Part shown: piece by piece, positions 38,134 through 47,703 of the stretch
Layout of the letters: each line of letters starts with the position of its first letter
Position numbering within the stretch: the stretch's first letter is position 1
DNA from: an uncultured Pelagibacteraceae bacterium
Lineage (GTDB): Bacteria; Pseudomonadota; Alphaproteobacteria; Pelagibacterales; Pelagibacteraceae
Assembly (NCBI GenBank): GCA_902524235.1
Contig: CABZCF010000002.1
Span: 1-64,000, forward strand
Direction of reading: 5' to 3'
Length of the DNA: 64,000 nucleotides
The notes under the pieces: model-generated
The model's database searches: none
The model's input: only the letters and a program-made list of their open reading frames with translations
What the model was told of the DNA's origin: nothing
Position numbers and translations under genes: made by a program

Positions 38134-39537
38134 ATGACTAAGTACAGTTTAGTTTTTTTAGCAAGTTTTTCTTTATTTATATCCTTTTTATCATTAATGA
38201 ATATTATTTACTCATATTACTTTAATTTATATTTAAACTTAAATAGCTACTTTCCCTCATTAATAATTCCATTAATATTGGGGATTACTTTACTTTTTAT
38301 TAAAACTAAAAATTTAAAATTATCAATTTATAATAAAATAATAACAATAATTATAGGTTACGCTATATTTCCAATATTAATTTCTTTTCCTTATTATTTT
38401 AGTATTTACAACATATCTTTTATAGATAGTTATTTTGAGGCAATTTCGGGCTTTACTTCAACAGGTTTCTCAATATTTGATAATATTAAACATCTAGATG
38501 AAAGCTTAATTTTATGGCGCTCAACATCACAGTGGATAGGTGGTTTATATTTTTTATTTTCAATAATAATCTTAATTGATATTTTTGATGATAATCTAAA
38601 AAAGTCTATAACAAATTTCTTTTCATTTAATTCTTCAGAAATTCTTAAACAATCCATGAAAATATTTATTATATATTTATCATTAACAATAATTATTTAT
38701 TTTGTATTAAAGATTATTAATTTTAGAGATTTTGATGCCTTTAACTTCGCATTAACAATTATTTCCTCCGGAGGTTTTAAACCACTGAACGAAATTAATT
38801 ATATCTTAAATAGTAATTTTAAAATTTACATATTTTCACTTTTATTATTAATATCTTTTTTTAGCATTTTTTTAATTTATAATTTGATTTTTTTAAAAAA
38901 TAGATATTTAAACTTTTTTACAGAGGATTATTATTTATTATTATACTTTATAGCAGTAACTTTCATTTTATTTGTTTTTTTTAATGAAAATAATTTTCCC
39001 TTATTATTTTTGGGAATTACAACAAGTATTTCAAATATAGGTATATATTTTTCTGATTCAAAATTCGATTTAACATTTATTTTTTTAATATTTGTTATTA
39101 TAGGTGGCTCTTTACTATCAACGAGTTCAGGTATTAGATTTTATAAAATTTTTACTTTATTTAAATTTACTAAAAACGAGCTATTATCATACACAAAACC
39201 AAAACAAGTTTTTCTTAGCAAAGTTTCCTTTAATGAGAGTAAGATTAATTATAGTGTAATAAACAAATATTTTTTGACTATTTTAATATTTTTTATTTCT
39301 TTAATTGTTGTTACTTCTTTATTGTCTATATCAGGCATATCTTTTACAGATTCATTTAAACTCGGTATTTTAACAATTATGAATACGGTGAATTCGAGTA
39401 TTTATGACTTAGGTAATTTTGATTTTAATAACCAAAATAATTTTTTTAAGATAACATTAGTGTTATTTATGATTATCGGGAGAGTTGAATTTATTACCTT
39501 TATCATATTGTTAAAAAAATATCTTTTCAAAAATTAG
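38134..39537 (+). CDS. trkH: Trk/Ktr-type potassium uptake membrane subunit TrkH
   Basis: The protein is strongly hydrophobic throughout, with repeated pore-loop motifs such as SGFTSTGFS, ISSGGFKP and GGSLLSTSSGIRFYK, and IMNTVNSS at the fourth, matching the four-fold MPM repeat of TrkH/KtrB channels. I use ATG 38134 (467 residues, MTKYSLVFLASF). A start at 38098 inside trkA would add a non-hydrophobic 12-residue extension. TrkA is encoded directly upstream. Confidence 0.92.
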   Translation: MTKYSLVFLASFSLFISFLSLMNIIYSYYFNLYLNLNSYFPSLIIPLILGITLLFIKTKNLKLSIYNKIITIIIGYAIFPILISFPYYFSIYNISFIDSYFEAISGFTSTGFSIFDNIKHLDESLILWRSTSQWIGGLYFLFSIIILIDIFDDNLKKSITNFFSFNSSEILKQSMKIFIIYLSLTIIIYFVLKIINFRDFDAFNFALTIISSGGFKPLNEINYILNSNFKIYIFSLLLLISFFSIFLIYNLIFLKNRYLNFFTEDYYLLLYFIAVTFILFVFFNENNFPLLFLGITTSISNIGIYFSDSKFDLTFIFLIFVIIGGSLLSTSSGIRFYKIFTLFKFTKNELLSYTKPKQVFLSKVSFNESKINYSVINKYFLTILIFFISLIVVTSLLSISGISFTDSFKLGILTIMNTVNSSIYDLGNFDFNNQNNFFKITLVLFMIIGRVEFITFIILLKKYLFKN

Positions 39538-39562
39538 AAACCTAATATAACACTATATTTAA

Positions 39563-39639
39563 GCGCCCTTAGCTCAGCTGGATAGAGCAACGGTTTTCTA
39601 AACCGTGGGTCGGAGGTTCGAATCCTTCAGGGCGCGCCA
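39563..39639 (+). tRNA. tRNA-Arg (anticodon UCU)
   Basis: The 77-base sequence folds as a tRNA: acceptor GCGCCCT with AGGGCGC, D arm AGCTCAGCTGGATAGAGC, anticodon stem ACGGT/ACCGT around loop TTTCTAA (anticodon TCT), T arm with GGTTCGAATCC, and an encoded CCA end. It reads AGA, the main Arg codon in this AT-rich genome. Confidence 0.97.
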
Positions 39640-39703
39640 TAAATATCAGTAAATCCTTAAAATTTTATCATTGATGAGTTATTCACTTTCTGCTTTACTT
39701 CAC

Positions 39704-39742
39704 ATATTCAAAAATAATCTTTTTGAATATTTGTTAACAAAT
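39704..39742 (+). promoter_or_regulatory. Perfect inverted repeats in the aapJ upstream region
   Basis: ATATTCAAAAA (39704-39714) and TTTTTGAATAT (39720-39730) form a perfect 11-base inverted repeat with a 5-base loop. It runs into a second perfect palindrome, ATTTGTTAACAAAT (39729-39742). Together they lie between tRNA-Arg and the aapJ ribosome site. They may be a 5' untranslated hairpin, a weak tRNA terminator, or operator sites; sequence alone does not decide. Confidence 0.4.
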
Positions 39743-39766
39743 AAACGAACAAGAAGAGGAATAATA

Positions 39767-40807
39767 ATGTTCAAATTAATCAAACAATTTACTTCTTTTG
39801 TTGCAATGGTAGCGGTGTTGTTTGCATTTACTACTGAAACTATGGCAGCGAAAAAGTCAAAAACGTTAAAAAACACTCAGAAAAAAGGTTTTGTGAGATG
39901 TGGTGTTTCACAAGGTCTTCCTGGTTTCTCAAATGCTGATGCATCTGGTAACTGGACTGGTGTTGACGTTGATGTATGTAGAGCAGTAGCTGCTGCTGTA
40001 TTAGGTGATGCAAATAAAGTTAAATTTACTCCACTTAGTGCAAAAGAAAGATTTACAGCTTTAACATCTGGAGAAATTGATGTTTTATCAAGAAATACTA
40101 CTTGGACACTTTCTAGAGATGCTGACATTGGGTTAACTTTTGTTGGTGTAAATTTTTATGATGGTCAAGGTTTCATGGTAAGAAAAAACTCTGGAATTAC
40201 TTCAACGAGTCAGTTTAAAGACGGTATTTCAGCATGTACTAACATTGGTACAACAACTGAGCTAAATATGAGAGACTTTTTTAATTCAAAAGGCATTTCA
40301 TACGAGCCTGTAGCTTTTGAAAAAGCTGATGAAGTCGTTGCTGCTTATGATGCAGGTAGATGTGATACATATACAACTGATAAATCTGGTTTAGCTGCTC
40401 AAAGAACAAAAATGAGCAATCCAGATGAACACATTGTATTACCAGAAACAATTTCAAAAGAGCCACTTGGACCTGTTGTTAGACAAGGTGATTCTGTGTG
40501 GGAAGATATTGTAAGATGGTCTTTAAACACTATGATCGAAGCTGAAGAGTATGGTATTACATCAGCTAATGCAGATTCTATGAAAACTTCTGATAATCCG
40601 GCAATCAAAAGATTAGTTGGTGCAGAAGGTGAATTAGGTGCTGCTTTTGGTCTAGATAACGAGTGGAGTTTAAGAATTATCAAGCAAGTTGGTAACTATG
40701 GTGAAAGCTATAAGAGAAATATTGCTGACCCTGGTATTCTACCAGACAGAGGTCCAAATGAATTATGGACAAAAGGTGGAATTTTATACGTACCACCAGC
40801 AAGATAA
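39767..40807 (+). CDS. aapJ: General L-amino-acid ABC transporter, substrate-binding protein
   Basis: This periplasmic binding protein belongs to the AapJ/BztA/YhdW family. A signal peptide (MFKLIKQFTSF...TMAA, about residues 1-28) leads into the mature protein. The SBP3 family pattern is clear (GFVRCGVSQGLPGFSNADASGNW, VDVDVCRAVAAAVLG, LTSGEIDVLSRNTTWTLSRD). I chose ATG 39767 (346 residues) because AGAGGA lies 6 bases upstream and the signal peptide starts there; an in-frame ATG at 39671 would add 32 residues spanning the palindromes. Codon choice is richer in G/C third positions than in its neighbours, as expected for a highly expressed gene. Confidence 0.95.
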   Translation: MFKLIKQFTSFVAMVAVLFAFTTETMAAKKSKTLKNTQKKGFVRCGVSQGLPGFSNADASGNWTGVDVDVCRAVAAAVLGDANKVKFTPLSAKERFTALTSGEIDVLSRNTTWTLSRDADIGLTFVGVNFYDGQGFMVRKNSGITSTSQFKDGISACTNIGTTTELNMRDFFNSKGISYEPVAFEKADEVVAAYDAGRCDTYTTDKSGLAAQRTKMSNPDEHIVLPETISKEPLGPVVRQGDSVWEDIVRWSLNTMIEAEEYGITSANADSMKTSDNPAIKRLVGAEGELGAAFGLDNEWSLRIIKQVGNYGESYKRNIADPGILPDRGPNELWTKGGILYVPPAR

Positions 40808-40826
40808 GGCTTATTAAATAAGTTTA

Positions 40827-40858
40827 AAAAGGGCTAGATTTTTCTAGCCCTTTTTTTT
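40827..40858 (+). terminator. Rho-independent terminator/attenuator behind aapJ
   Basis: AAAGGGCTAGA (40827-40837) and TCTAGCCCTTT (40842-40852) form a perfect 11-base stem with a TTTT loop, followed by a run of T. This is a textbook intrinsic terminator, yet aapQ starts only 13 bases later. Partial read-through would give much more aapJ mRNA than aapQMP mRNA. Confidence 0.92.
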
Positions 40859-40870
40859 ATTGTCCGTAAA

Positions 40871-42232
40871 ATGAAATTTAGAATTTTAGCTTACTTATTT
40901 TTTTTTGTTGGAACTGCAGATTTATTTATAAAAATTTTTTATGGAAATATATTTAGCGACTTAACAGAAGATTACTACGAAATTGCAAATCCAATACTGG
41001 TATTTACACCAGTTTTATTTTTCTCTATAGGAGGAATATTTTTAAAAGAGTCAAAAGTAAGTCTAACCCTAGAAAATTTTGGCACATCTAGAATTAAGTA
41101 TTACTCGCCCCAATTTATATGTTTAACTGTTGTAGTACTAATTTTTTTATTTTTCACATTCAATGCTCAAATGAATATGGAAAATAGAGGTATAGATTTT
41201 GGTTTTGATTTTTTAACTCAAGAAGCATCGTTTGATATGCAATTTAGTCTGATAGATTATGATGGTCAAGATCCTTATTGGTGGGCTTATGTTGTGGCAT
41301 TATTAAATACATTATTAGTTGCAGTTTTAGGAATTATATTCTGTACAATTATAGGTGTCATTGTTGGTATAGCTAGATTGTCTCCAAATTTTTTAATAAG
41401 AAATAGTGCTGCTTGGTACGTAGAGTTTTTTAGAAATATACCTTTATTATTACAAATATTTTTTTGGTATTATGCAGCCCTAAGAGCACTTCCTTTACCA
41501 CAAGATGCAAGTCCTTTATTTGGTGTCACTTATTTAACTATTAAGGGATATTATATGCCTGCTTTTATATGGAATAATTTAAATATATTCCTTTACTCAG
41601 TTTTAGCTGCAATTATAGCTATTATTTTTATCAGATATTACGCAACTAAATTAAGAGATAATGAAGGAAAACAAATTCCAGTATTTTATATTTCTTTAAT
41701 TATATTAATTATACTTCCAGCTTTAACATTTTTAGCAGGAGGAGTTTCATTAAATTTTGAAATCCCAGTTTTAAAGCAACTTTCAGCAACCTCATTTATA
41801 TATGACGGTGGTGTAGCTGTTCCACCCGAGTTAATCGCACTTACGTTAGCTTTATCCTTATATACAGCAACATTTGTAGCAGAGTGTGTAAGAGCAGGAA
41901 TACAAGGTATAAGTAAGGGTCAAAAAGAAGCCGCTGCATCATTAGGTTTAACTCCTAATCAAGTTTTAAAACTTGTAATAATGCCTCAAGCATTAAGAAT
42001 AATAATACCACCAACTACAAACCAATATCTAAATTTAACAAAAAATTCCTCATTAGCTGCTGCTATAGCATATCCAGATCTTGTTTTAGTATTTGCGGGA
42101 ACAGCTCTGATGCAAACGGGAAGAGCAATAGAAATTGTATCAATTACAATGTTAACATATTTATCCATAAGTTTAGCAATTGCTGCATTAATGAATTGGT
42201 ATAATAAACTAATTGAGATTAAGGAAAAATAA
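40871..42232 (+). CDS. aapQ: General L-amino-acid ABC transporter permease AapQ
   Basis: This inner-membrane permease of the His/Glu/Gln/Arg (HEQRo) class has 453 residues, longer than the usual ~400. An N-terminal pair of membrane helices not typical of the core (about residues 5-20 and 45-60) precedes it. The conserved periplasmic start DGQDPYWWAYVVALLNTLLV and the ATPase-contacting EAA loop (GQKEAAASLGLTPNQV) are visible, as is the terminal-helix segment TNQYLNLTKNSSLAAAIAYPD. It overlaps aapM by one base. Confidence 0.94.
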   Translation: MKFRILAYLFFFVGTADLFIKIFYGNIFSDLTEDYYEIANPILVFTPVLFFSIGGIFLKESKVSLTLENFGTSRIKYYSPQFICLTVVVLIFLFFTFNAQMNMENRGIDFGFDFLTQEASFDMQFSLIDYDGQDPYWWAYVVALLNTLLVAVLGIIFCTIIGVIVGIARLSPNFLIRNSAAWYVEFFRNIPLLLQIFFWYYAALRALPLPQDASPLFGVTYLTIKGYYMPAFIWNNLNIFLYSVLAAIIAIIFIRYYATKLRDNEGKQIPVFYISLIILIILPALTFLAGGVSLNFEIPVLKQLSATSFIYDGGVAVPPELIALTLALSLYTATFVAECVRAGIQGISKGQKEAAASLGLTPNQVLKLVIMPQALRIIIPPTTNQYLNLTKNSSLAAAIAYPDLVLVFAGTALMQTGRAIEIVSITMLTYLSISLAIAALMNWYNKLIEIKEK

Positions 42233-43503
42233 TGAATAAATTTACATTCCTAAGATCTGATAGAAGCAATATACAATTAGTTTTAATAACTGGTACTTTT
42301 TTAATTACAATTAGTATTTTAGATGTTTTTTTAAATTCTTTTTTTAGGTTAAATTTAATCTCTTTTCTTCCAAGTAAAGTAAGTTTTTTAACACCCTTCA
42401 TTATTGGAATGATTGGTCTGAACCTAATTAGAATCGAATATTCTGGAAACAAGTTTTTAGATATATTAAACAAAAATATAAACACTTCAAATTTTAATGC
42501 GGCATTAACACTATTAATAATTTTTCTAATTTTTAAAGCTATTCCACCTTCATTAAGTTGGATGATATTAGATGCAAATATTTCTGGAGACACTAAAGAA
42601 GCATGCACAGGTACAGGCGCATGCTGGACATATATAAAAGTTTGGTTCAGAAGGTTTATGTATGGAATGTACCCAAATGAGCAACACTGGAGAATAAATA
42701 CTGCATTTCTTTTGGTTATAGGCATGGGAACTTTTGGATTATTTGCAACTGAAAAAATGAAGAAATTCTTAGCACTTTACTATGTTGTTATTTATCCAAT
42801 TATAGCATTTTTAATAATCTATTATTTAATTTCTGGTGGATATTTTGGTTTAGAGTGGATCGAGACAGGTGCTTGGGGTGGTTTATCTTTAACATTTATT
42901 GTTTCATTTTTTTGCTTAATCTTTTGTTTTCCTTTAGGAATGATTTTAGCATTAGGAAGAAGATCTAATCTACCTGCTGTAAGATATGTTTCGATAGGAT
43001 ATATAGAGTTTTGGAGAGGGGTTCCTTTAATAACTGTATTATTTATGTCTTCAGTAATGTTTCCCATGTTTTTACCAGAGGACTTTTTTATGGATAAATT
43101 AGTTAGAGTAATAATTGCAATAACTTTATTTGAGGGGGCATATTGCGCAGAAGTAATTAGAGGAGGCTTACAATCTCTTCCTAGGGGTCAATATGATGCT
43201 GCAAAATCCTTAGGTATGGGTTATTGGAAAATGCATATTTTTGTAATTTTACCACAGGCTTTAAAATTAGTTATCCCAGGAATTTGTAATACTTTTTTAG
43301 CTCTTGTAAAAGACACTCCACTAATATTTGTAGTGGGTTTAGCAGAATTAGCAGGAATGCTCGCATTGGCAAAAACTAATCCAAAATGGCTAGGTTTTGC
43401 AATGGAAGGATATATATTTGCTGCTATAATTTTTTGGATAATTTGTTATGCTATGAGCAAATATAGTTATAACCTCGAGGAAAAATATAAAACGGATAGA
43501 TAA
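42232..43503 (+). CDS. aapM: General L-amino-acid ABC transporter permease AapM
   Basis: The second permease, 423 residues, carries the family's long N-terminal region and a conserved EAA loop (RGQYDAAKSLGMGYWKMHIF) with PQALKLVIPGICNTFLALVKDT after it. It would pair with AapQ to form the channel through which AapJ delivers amino acids. It starts TAATG-coupled to aapQ, and aapP follows after 4 bases. Confidence 0.94.
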   Translation: MNKFTFLRSDRSNIQLVLITGTFLITISILDVFLNSFFRLNLISFLPSKVSFLTPFIIGMIGLNLIRIEYSGNKFLDILNKNINTSNFNAALTLLIIFLIFKAIPPSLSWMILDANISGDTKEACTGTGACWTYIKVWFRRFMYGMYPNEQHWRINTAFLLVIGMGTFGLFATEKMKKFLALYYVVIYPIIAFLIIYYLISGGYFGLEWIETGAWGGLSLTFIVSFFCLIFCFPLGMILALGRRSNLPAVRYVSIGYIEFWRGVPLITVLFMSSVMFPMFLPEDFFMDKLVRVIIAITLFEGAYCAEVIRGGLQSLPRGQYDAAKSLGMGYWKMHIFVILPQALKLVIPGICNTFLALVKDTPLIFVVGLAELAGMLALAKTNPKWLGFAMEGYIFAAIIFWIICYAMSKYSYNLEEKYKTDR

Positions 43504-43507
43504 ATAA

Positions 43508-44242
43508 ATGTCAGAGGCAATTATAAAAATTCAAAATATGAACAAGTGGTTTGGAGATTTCCAAGTTCTAAAAGATATAAACCTAGAAGTTGAAAAAAAT
43601 AAAAAAATTGTAGTATGTGGTCCTTCAGGTTCTGGTAAATCAACATTAATTAGATGTATAAATAGATTAGAAGAACATCAAAAAGGTAGCATTGTTGTAG
43701 ATGGTACAGAATTAAGTGAAAATACAAAGAATATAGAACAAATTAGAGCAGAAGTTGGAATGGTTTTTCAGCAATTTAATCTATTTCCTCATCTATCAAT
43801 TTTAGATAATTGTACATTAGCACCTATATGGGTGAGAAAAATGCCTAAAAAACAAGCTCAAGAATTAGCTATGCAAGAACTTGAGAAAGTTCAAATTTCA
43901 GATCAAGCACAAAAATTTCCTGGTCAACTTTCAGGAGGACAACAACAAAGATGCGCAATAGCAAGAGCATTGTGTATGGAGCCAAAAATAATGTTATTTG
44001 ATGAACCTACCTCAGCATTAGATCCAGAAATGATTAAAGAAGTACTTGATGCAATGGTAAATTTAGCAAAAGGCGGTATGACAATGATAGTTGTAACTCA
44101 TGAGATGGGTTTTGCAAAAGAAGTTGCAGATGAGGTTATATTTATGGATGAGGGTATGATAGTTGAAAAAGCTGAGACTAAAGAATTTTTTGCAAATCCA
44201 AAAAGCGATAGAACAAAGCTATTTTTAAGCCAAATTTTATAA
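43508..44242 (+). CDS. aapP: General L-amino-acid ABC transporter ATPase AapP
   Basis: The 244-residue ATPase has Walker [11 protein letters not shown]-loop [12 protein letters not shown], signature [15 protein letters not shown], Walker [15 protein letters not shown] and H-loop VTHEMGFA. These match the polar amino acid transporter (GlnQ/AapP) group. It is the last gene of aapJQMP, the system expected to be a main amino-acid uptake route in this oligotroph. Confidence 0.96.
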   Translation: MSEAIIKIQNMNKWFGDFQVLKDINLEVEKNKKIVVCGPSGSGKSTLIRCINRLEEHQKGSIVVDGTELSENTKNIEQIRAEVGMVFQQFNLFPHLSILDNCTLAPIWVRKMPKKQAQELAMQELEKVQISDQAQKFPGQLSGGQQQRCAIARALCMEPKIMLFDEPTSALDPEMIKEVLDAMVNLAKGGMTMIVVTHEMGFAKEVADEVIFMDEGMIVEKAETKEFFANPKSDRTKLFLSQIL

Positions 44243-44385
44243 TGATTCTAATCTATATTCTTTAAAAGTTTCTTGACAAGTTTATTAAATCTCAAAAAAA
44301 ATTAATTTTTTATAAATTATTTTACTTGAAATACCTTTTCTAATTATATTAACTCAATGAAAATTCATAATTAAGAGGGGTCTTA

Positions 44386-44757
44386 ATGGAAGAAAACTTT
44401 AATAAGCATTTAGGTAATAAACTTAAGTTAAGAAGATTAGCACTAGGTCTCACACAAACTAAAGTAGCAAAAGCAATCAACGTTACATTTCAACAAATTC
44501 AAAAATATGAAAAAGGCACAAATGGAGTTAGTTCAATAAGGCTTCTTCAATTGTCAAATTATTTAAAAGTGCCAATAAATTATTTTTTTGAGGATTTTTC
44601 CGATTATTTAATAAATATTGAAAAATCCAAAGAAGGTCATATGAACGTGAATTATAATTTTTTGATAAAATTATATTCTGAACTAAATCAAGATCAAAAA
44701 ATTAAATTTAGTAAAACTCTTCAGACATCAGGAAATATGATTTCTAAAGTTATTTAG
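44386..44757 (+). CDS. XRE-family transcriptional regulator
   Basis: The 123-residue protein has an N-terminal Cro/C1 helix-turn-helix (about residues 9-65; GNKLKLRRLALGLTQTKVAKAINVTFQQIQKYEKGTN read in two parts). A short helical tail of unknown function follows. AGAGGGG is its ribosome site, 6-8 bases before ATG. A 143-base gap separates it from aapP, with TTGACA at 44273 as a possible -35 but no convincing -10. Its targets cannot be deduced; control of aap genes is only a guess from position. It ends one base short of the opposing tRNA-Asn. Confidence 0.85.
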   Translation: MEENFNKHLGNKLKLRRLALGLTQTKVAKAINVTFQQIQKYEKGTNGVSSIRLLQLSNYLKVPINYFFEDFSDYLINIEKSKEGHMNVNYNFLIKLYSELNQDQKIKFSKTLQTSGNMISKVI

Positions 44758-44758
44758 T

Positions 44759-44834
44759 TGGCTCCTCGGGCAGGACTCGAACCTGCGACCAATTGATTAA
44801 CAGTCAACTGCTCTACCAACTGAGCTACCGAGGA
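44759..44834 (-). tRNA. tRNA-Asn (anticodon GUU)
   Basis: On the minus strand, TCCTCGG pairs with CCGAGGA. The D arm is AGCTCAGTTGGTAGAGC, the anticodon loop is CTGTTAA (anticodon GTT), the T arm has GGTTCGAGTCC, and CCA is encoded. The 76-base gene ends one base from the stop of the opposing XRE gene. Confidence 0.97.
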
Positions 44835-44884
44835 ATATTAAATTCAAAACTTACTTTTTTTTAGTTTTAAAACAACCTTTTTTT

Positions 44885-44958
44885 TGGAGGCAACGCCCGG
44901 AATCGAACCGGGATACAAGGATTTGCAATCCTCTGCGTAACCATTCCGCCACGTTGCC
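44885..44958 (-). tRNA. tRNA-Cys (anticodon GCA)
   Basis: On the minus strand, GGCAACG pairs with CGTTGCC. The anticodon stem GGATT/AATCC frames a loop with anticodon GCA, the T arm reads GGTTCGATTCC, the discriminator is T, and CCA is encoded, as expected for tRNA-Cys. It lies 50 bases upstream of tRNA-Asn in the same orientation, so the two may share a transcript. Confidence 0.96.
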
Positions 44959-45078
44959 AATAAGTTAAAATAGTTAGCTTAAATAGCTTATATAACTGTT
45001 TTAAAATTAGTCCATTATTTTTAACCTCAAAATAGAACTTTGTTTATTTATCAGTTTAATTTATAAAATAACTAGTTC

Positions 45079-47703
45079 ATGAGCGGAAATAATTATAATC
45101 ATTCTGAAGTTGAGGATAAAATATATAGTTATTGGGAAAAGAATAGACTTTTTCAACCAAAAAAAAATAAGAAGAAATTTTCAATTGTAATACCTCCTCC
45201 TAATGTGACTGGAAATTTACACATGGGACATGCTCTGAATAATTCTATTCAGGATTTATTAACGAGGTTTCATAGAATGAATAATTACGAAACTTTATGG
45301 CAACCAGGAACAGATCATGCTGGTATTGCCACACAGGCTTTAGTAGAAAAAAAATTGGAAAAAGAAGGTAATAACAAACATGATTTAGGTCGTGAAAAAT
45401 TCATTAATCAAGTTTGGGAGTGGAAAAATCAATATGGTAATATAATTATTAATCAACTCAAAAAATTAGGTTGTTCGTGTGATTGGTCGAGAAACGCTTT
45501 CACAATGGATGAAAATCTATCAAAATCCGTAATTAAAGTATTTGTTGATCTTTACAAAAAAGGCCTGATTTATAAGTCTAAAAAATTAGTAAATTGGGAT
45601 ACAGTTCTTAAAACAGCAATATCTGATTTAGAAGTTGATCAAAGAGAAGTAAGTTCAAAATTATATTATATAAAATATCCAATCGAAAACAGTGAAAATT
45701 TTATAACTATAGCCACAACAAGACCTGAAACTATGTTGGGTGACACAGCTGTAGCGGTAAATCCTAAAGATAAAAGATACAAAAATTTGGTTTCAAAAAA
45801 TGTAATTTTACCGATTGTAGAGAAAAAAATAAAAATTATAGCAGACAATTATGCTGACCCTGAACAAGGTACTGGAGCCGTTAAAATAACTCCAGCTCAT
45901 GATTTTAATGATTATGATGTAGGCATAAGAAATAAATTAGAAATAATTAACATATTTACAGAGGATGGAAAAATTAATGATAATGCGCCAAACGAATATA
46001 TTGGATTAGATAGGTTCGAAGCCCGAAAAAAAATAATATTAGAATTAAAAAATAAAAATTTATTCGTAAAAGACGAAGATATTAAAAATAAAGTTCCATA
46101 TGGTGATAGATCAAATTCTATAATAGAACCTTATTTAACCGAGCAATGGTTTGCTGATGCAAAAAAATTATCAAACAAAGCAAAAAAAATAGTTAGGTCA
46201 AAAAAGACTACATTTTTTCCAAGTAATTGGTCTAAAACATTTTTTCAATGGATGGAAAATATTGAGCCTTGGTGTGTATCAAGACAACTTTGGTGGGGTC
46301 ATCAAATACCTGCTTGGTATGGACCAGATGAAAAAATATTTGTAGCAGAAAATGAAGATGACGCAAAAAAGTTAGCAAAGAAACATTACAAAAAAGACGT
46401 GACAATTAAAAGAGATCCTGATGTTTTAGATACTTGGTTTTCATCTGGGCTTTGGCCTTTTGCAACACTTGGTTGGCCAAAGAAAAATGATTATTTAAAC
46501 AAATTTTATCCTACTACAGTTTTAGTTACAGGTTTTGATATAATATTTTTTTGGGTTGCAAGAATGATGATGCTTGGAATGGAATTTCTAAATAAAGAAC
46601 CGTTTAAAGATATATACGTCCACGCTTTAGTGAGAGACGAGAAAGGACAAAAAATGTCTAAATCTAAAGGCAATGTAATTGATCCTTTAGAATTAATTAA
46701 TAAATATAGTGCAGATGCCTTAAGATTCACTCTTCTTTCTATGGCTTCACCTGGAAGAGATGTAAAGTTATCTGAAGACAGAGTCAAAGGATACAGAAAT
46801 CTTTTAAATAAGTTATGGAACGCAAATAATTTCTTAATTCAAAATAAGTGTAATTTTTCTGAAAAAAAACCAAAAAAAATTAATTTAAATATTAATAATT
46901 GGATTTTTAATGAACTAGTAAAAGTTAAAAAAGAAGTAGAGATAAAAATAAAAGAATATAGATTTGATGAAGCATCAAGACTTATATATCAGTTTGTATG
47001 GAATTCTTATTGCGATTGGTATTTAGAGCTTTCGAAAACTGTTCTTTACTCAAATGATAAGAAAAAAATTAAAGAAACACAGGATGTTTCTGGTTTCATT
47101 TTCACTCAAATATTAATTTTAATGCATCCATTCATACCGTTTGTAACAGAGGAAATATGGTTGAAAAATAAGCTAGATAAATCAGGCAAAAACTACCTTA
47201 TGTTTTCTAATTGGATTGATGAAAAACCTATAAAGAACAATGAAATAAAAAATGTTGATAATATTATTAATTTTACCTCTTCCCTTAGATCATTTAAGAA
47301 CGAACTAAATATAAGTCCTGGCACATTTGTTGATGTATCATTAAGCAGTATAAAGAATAAAAAGTCCAATTTTTATGAAAAAAACGAAAATACTTTAAAA
47401 AAAATAGCTAGAGTAAATAATTTTTTCAATAAAGATTTGGATAAACCTTCAGCAACAATGGTTATCGGAGGAGATATAATCAAGGTTTATTTTGAAGAGA
47501 ATATAGATCTTAAAATCATTAAAGAAAATCTTATAAAAAAACAAAATAAATATAATTCTGAAATGGAAAGCATTAATAAAAGGTTACAAAATAAAAATTT
47601 TGTAGATAGAGCTCCCAAAACTGTTGTTGAACAAGAAAAAAATAACTATAATAATTTGAAAAATGATGTTAAGAAAATTTCATTAATAATTCAAAATCTA
47701 TAA
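45079..47703 (+). CDS. valS: Valine--tRNA ligase
   Basis: This is a class I synthetase of 874 residues. The HIGH motif is in [16 protein letters not shown] and the KMSKS motif in [14 protein letters not shown]. The CP1 editing domain ([17 protein letters not shown]) and the ValRS C-terminal coiled-coil tail that reaches the tRNA are present. The 120-base upstream gap contains only AT-rich promoter-like sequence. ilvD follows with a one-base overlap, linking valine synthesis and charging. Confidence 0.97.
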   Translation: MSGNNYNHSEVEDKIYSYWEKNRLFQPKKNKKKFSIVIPPPNVTGNLHMGHALNNSIQDLLTRFHRMNNYETLWQPGTDHAGIATQALVEKKLEKEGNNKHDLGREKFINQVWEWKNQYGNIIINQLKKLGCSCDWSRNAFTMDENLSKSVIKVFVDLYKKGLIYKSKKLVNWDTVLKTAISDLEVDQREVSSKLYYIKYPIENSENFITIATTRPETMLGDTAVAVNPKDKRYKNLVSKNVILPIVEKKIKIIADNYADPEQGTGAVKITPAHDFNDYDVGIRNKLEIINIFTEDGKINDNAPNEYIGLDRFEARKKIILELKNKNLFVKDEDIKNKVPYGDRSNSIIEPYLTEQWFADAKKLSNKAKKIVRSKKTTFFPSNWSKTFFQWMENIEPWCVSRQLWWGHQIPAWYGPDEKIFVAENEDDAKKLAKKHYKKDVTIKRDPDVLDTWFSSGLWPFATLGWPKKNDYLNKFYPTTVLVTGFDIIFFWVARMMMLGMEFLNKEPFKDIYVHALVRDEKGQKMSKSKGNVIDPLELINKYSADALRFTLLSMASPGRDVKLSEDRVKGYRNLLNKLWNANNFLIQNKCNFSEKKPKKINLNINNWIFNELVKVKKEVEIKIKEYRFDEASRLIYQFVWNSYCDWYLELSKTVLYSNDKKKIKETQDVSGFIFTQILILMHPFIPFVTEEIWLKNKLDKSGKNYLMFSNWIDEKPIKNNEIKNVDNIINFTSSLRSFKNELNISPGTFVDVSLSSIKNKKSNFYEKNENTLKKIARVNNFFNKDLDKPSATMVIGGDIIKVYFEENIDLKIIKENLIKKQNKYNSEMESINKRLQNKNFVDRAPKTVVEQEKNNYNNLKNDVKKISLIIQNL

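Noticed and set aside
39671-39766. In-frame N-terminal extension of aapJ
   Set aside because: The signal peptide and a good Shine-Dalgarno sequence mark ATG 39767, and the extension would cover the palindromic upstream region.
44243-44385. Promoter or riboswitch in the gap between aapP and the XRE gene
   Set aside because: TTGACA at 44273 has no convincing -10 partner, and the only pairing is AT-only sequence; no known riboswitch core was seen.
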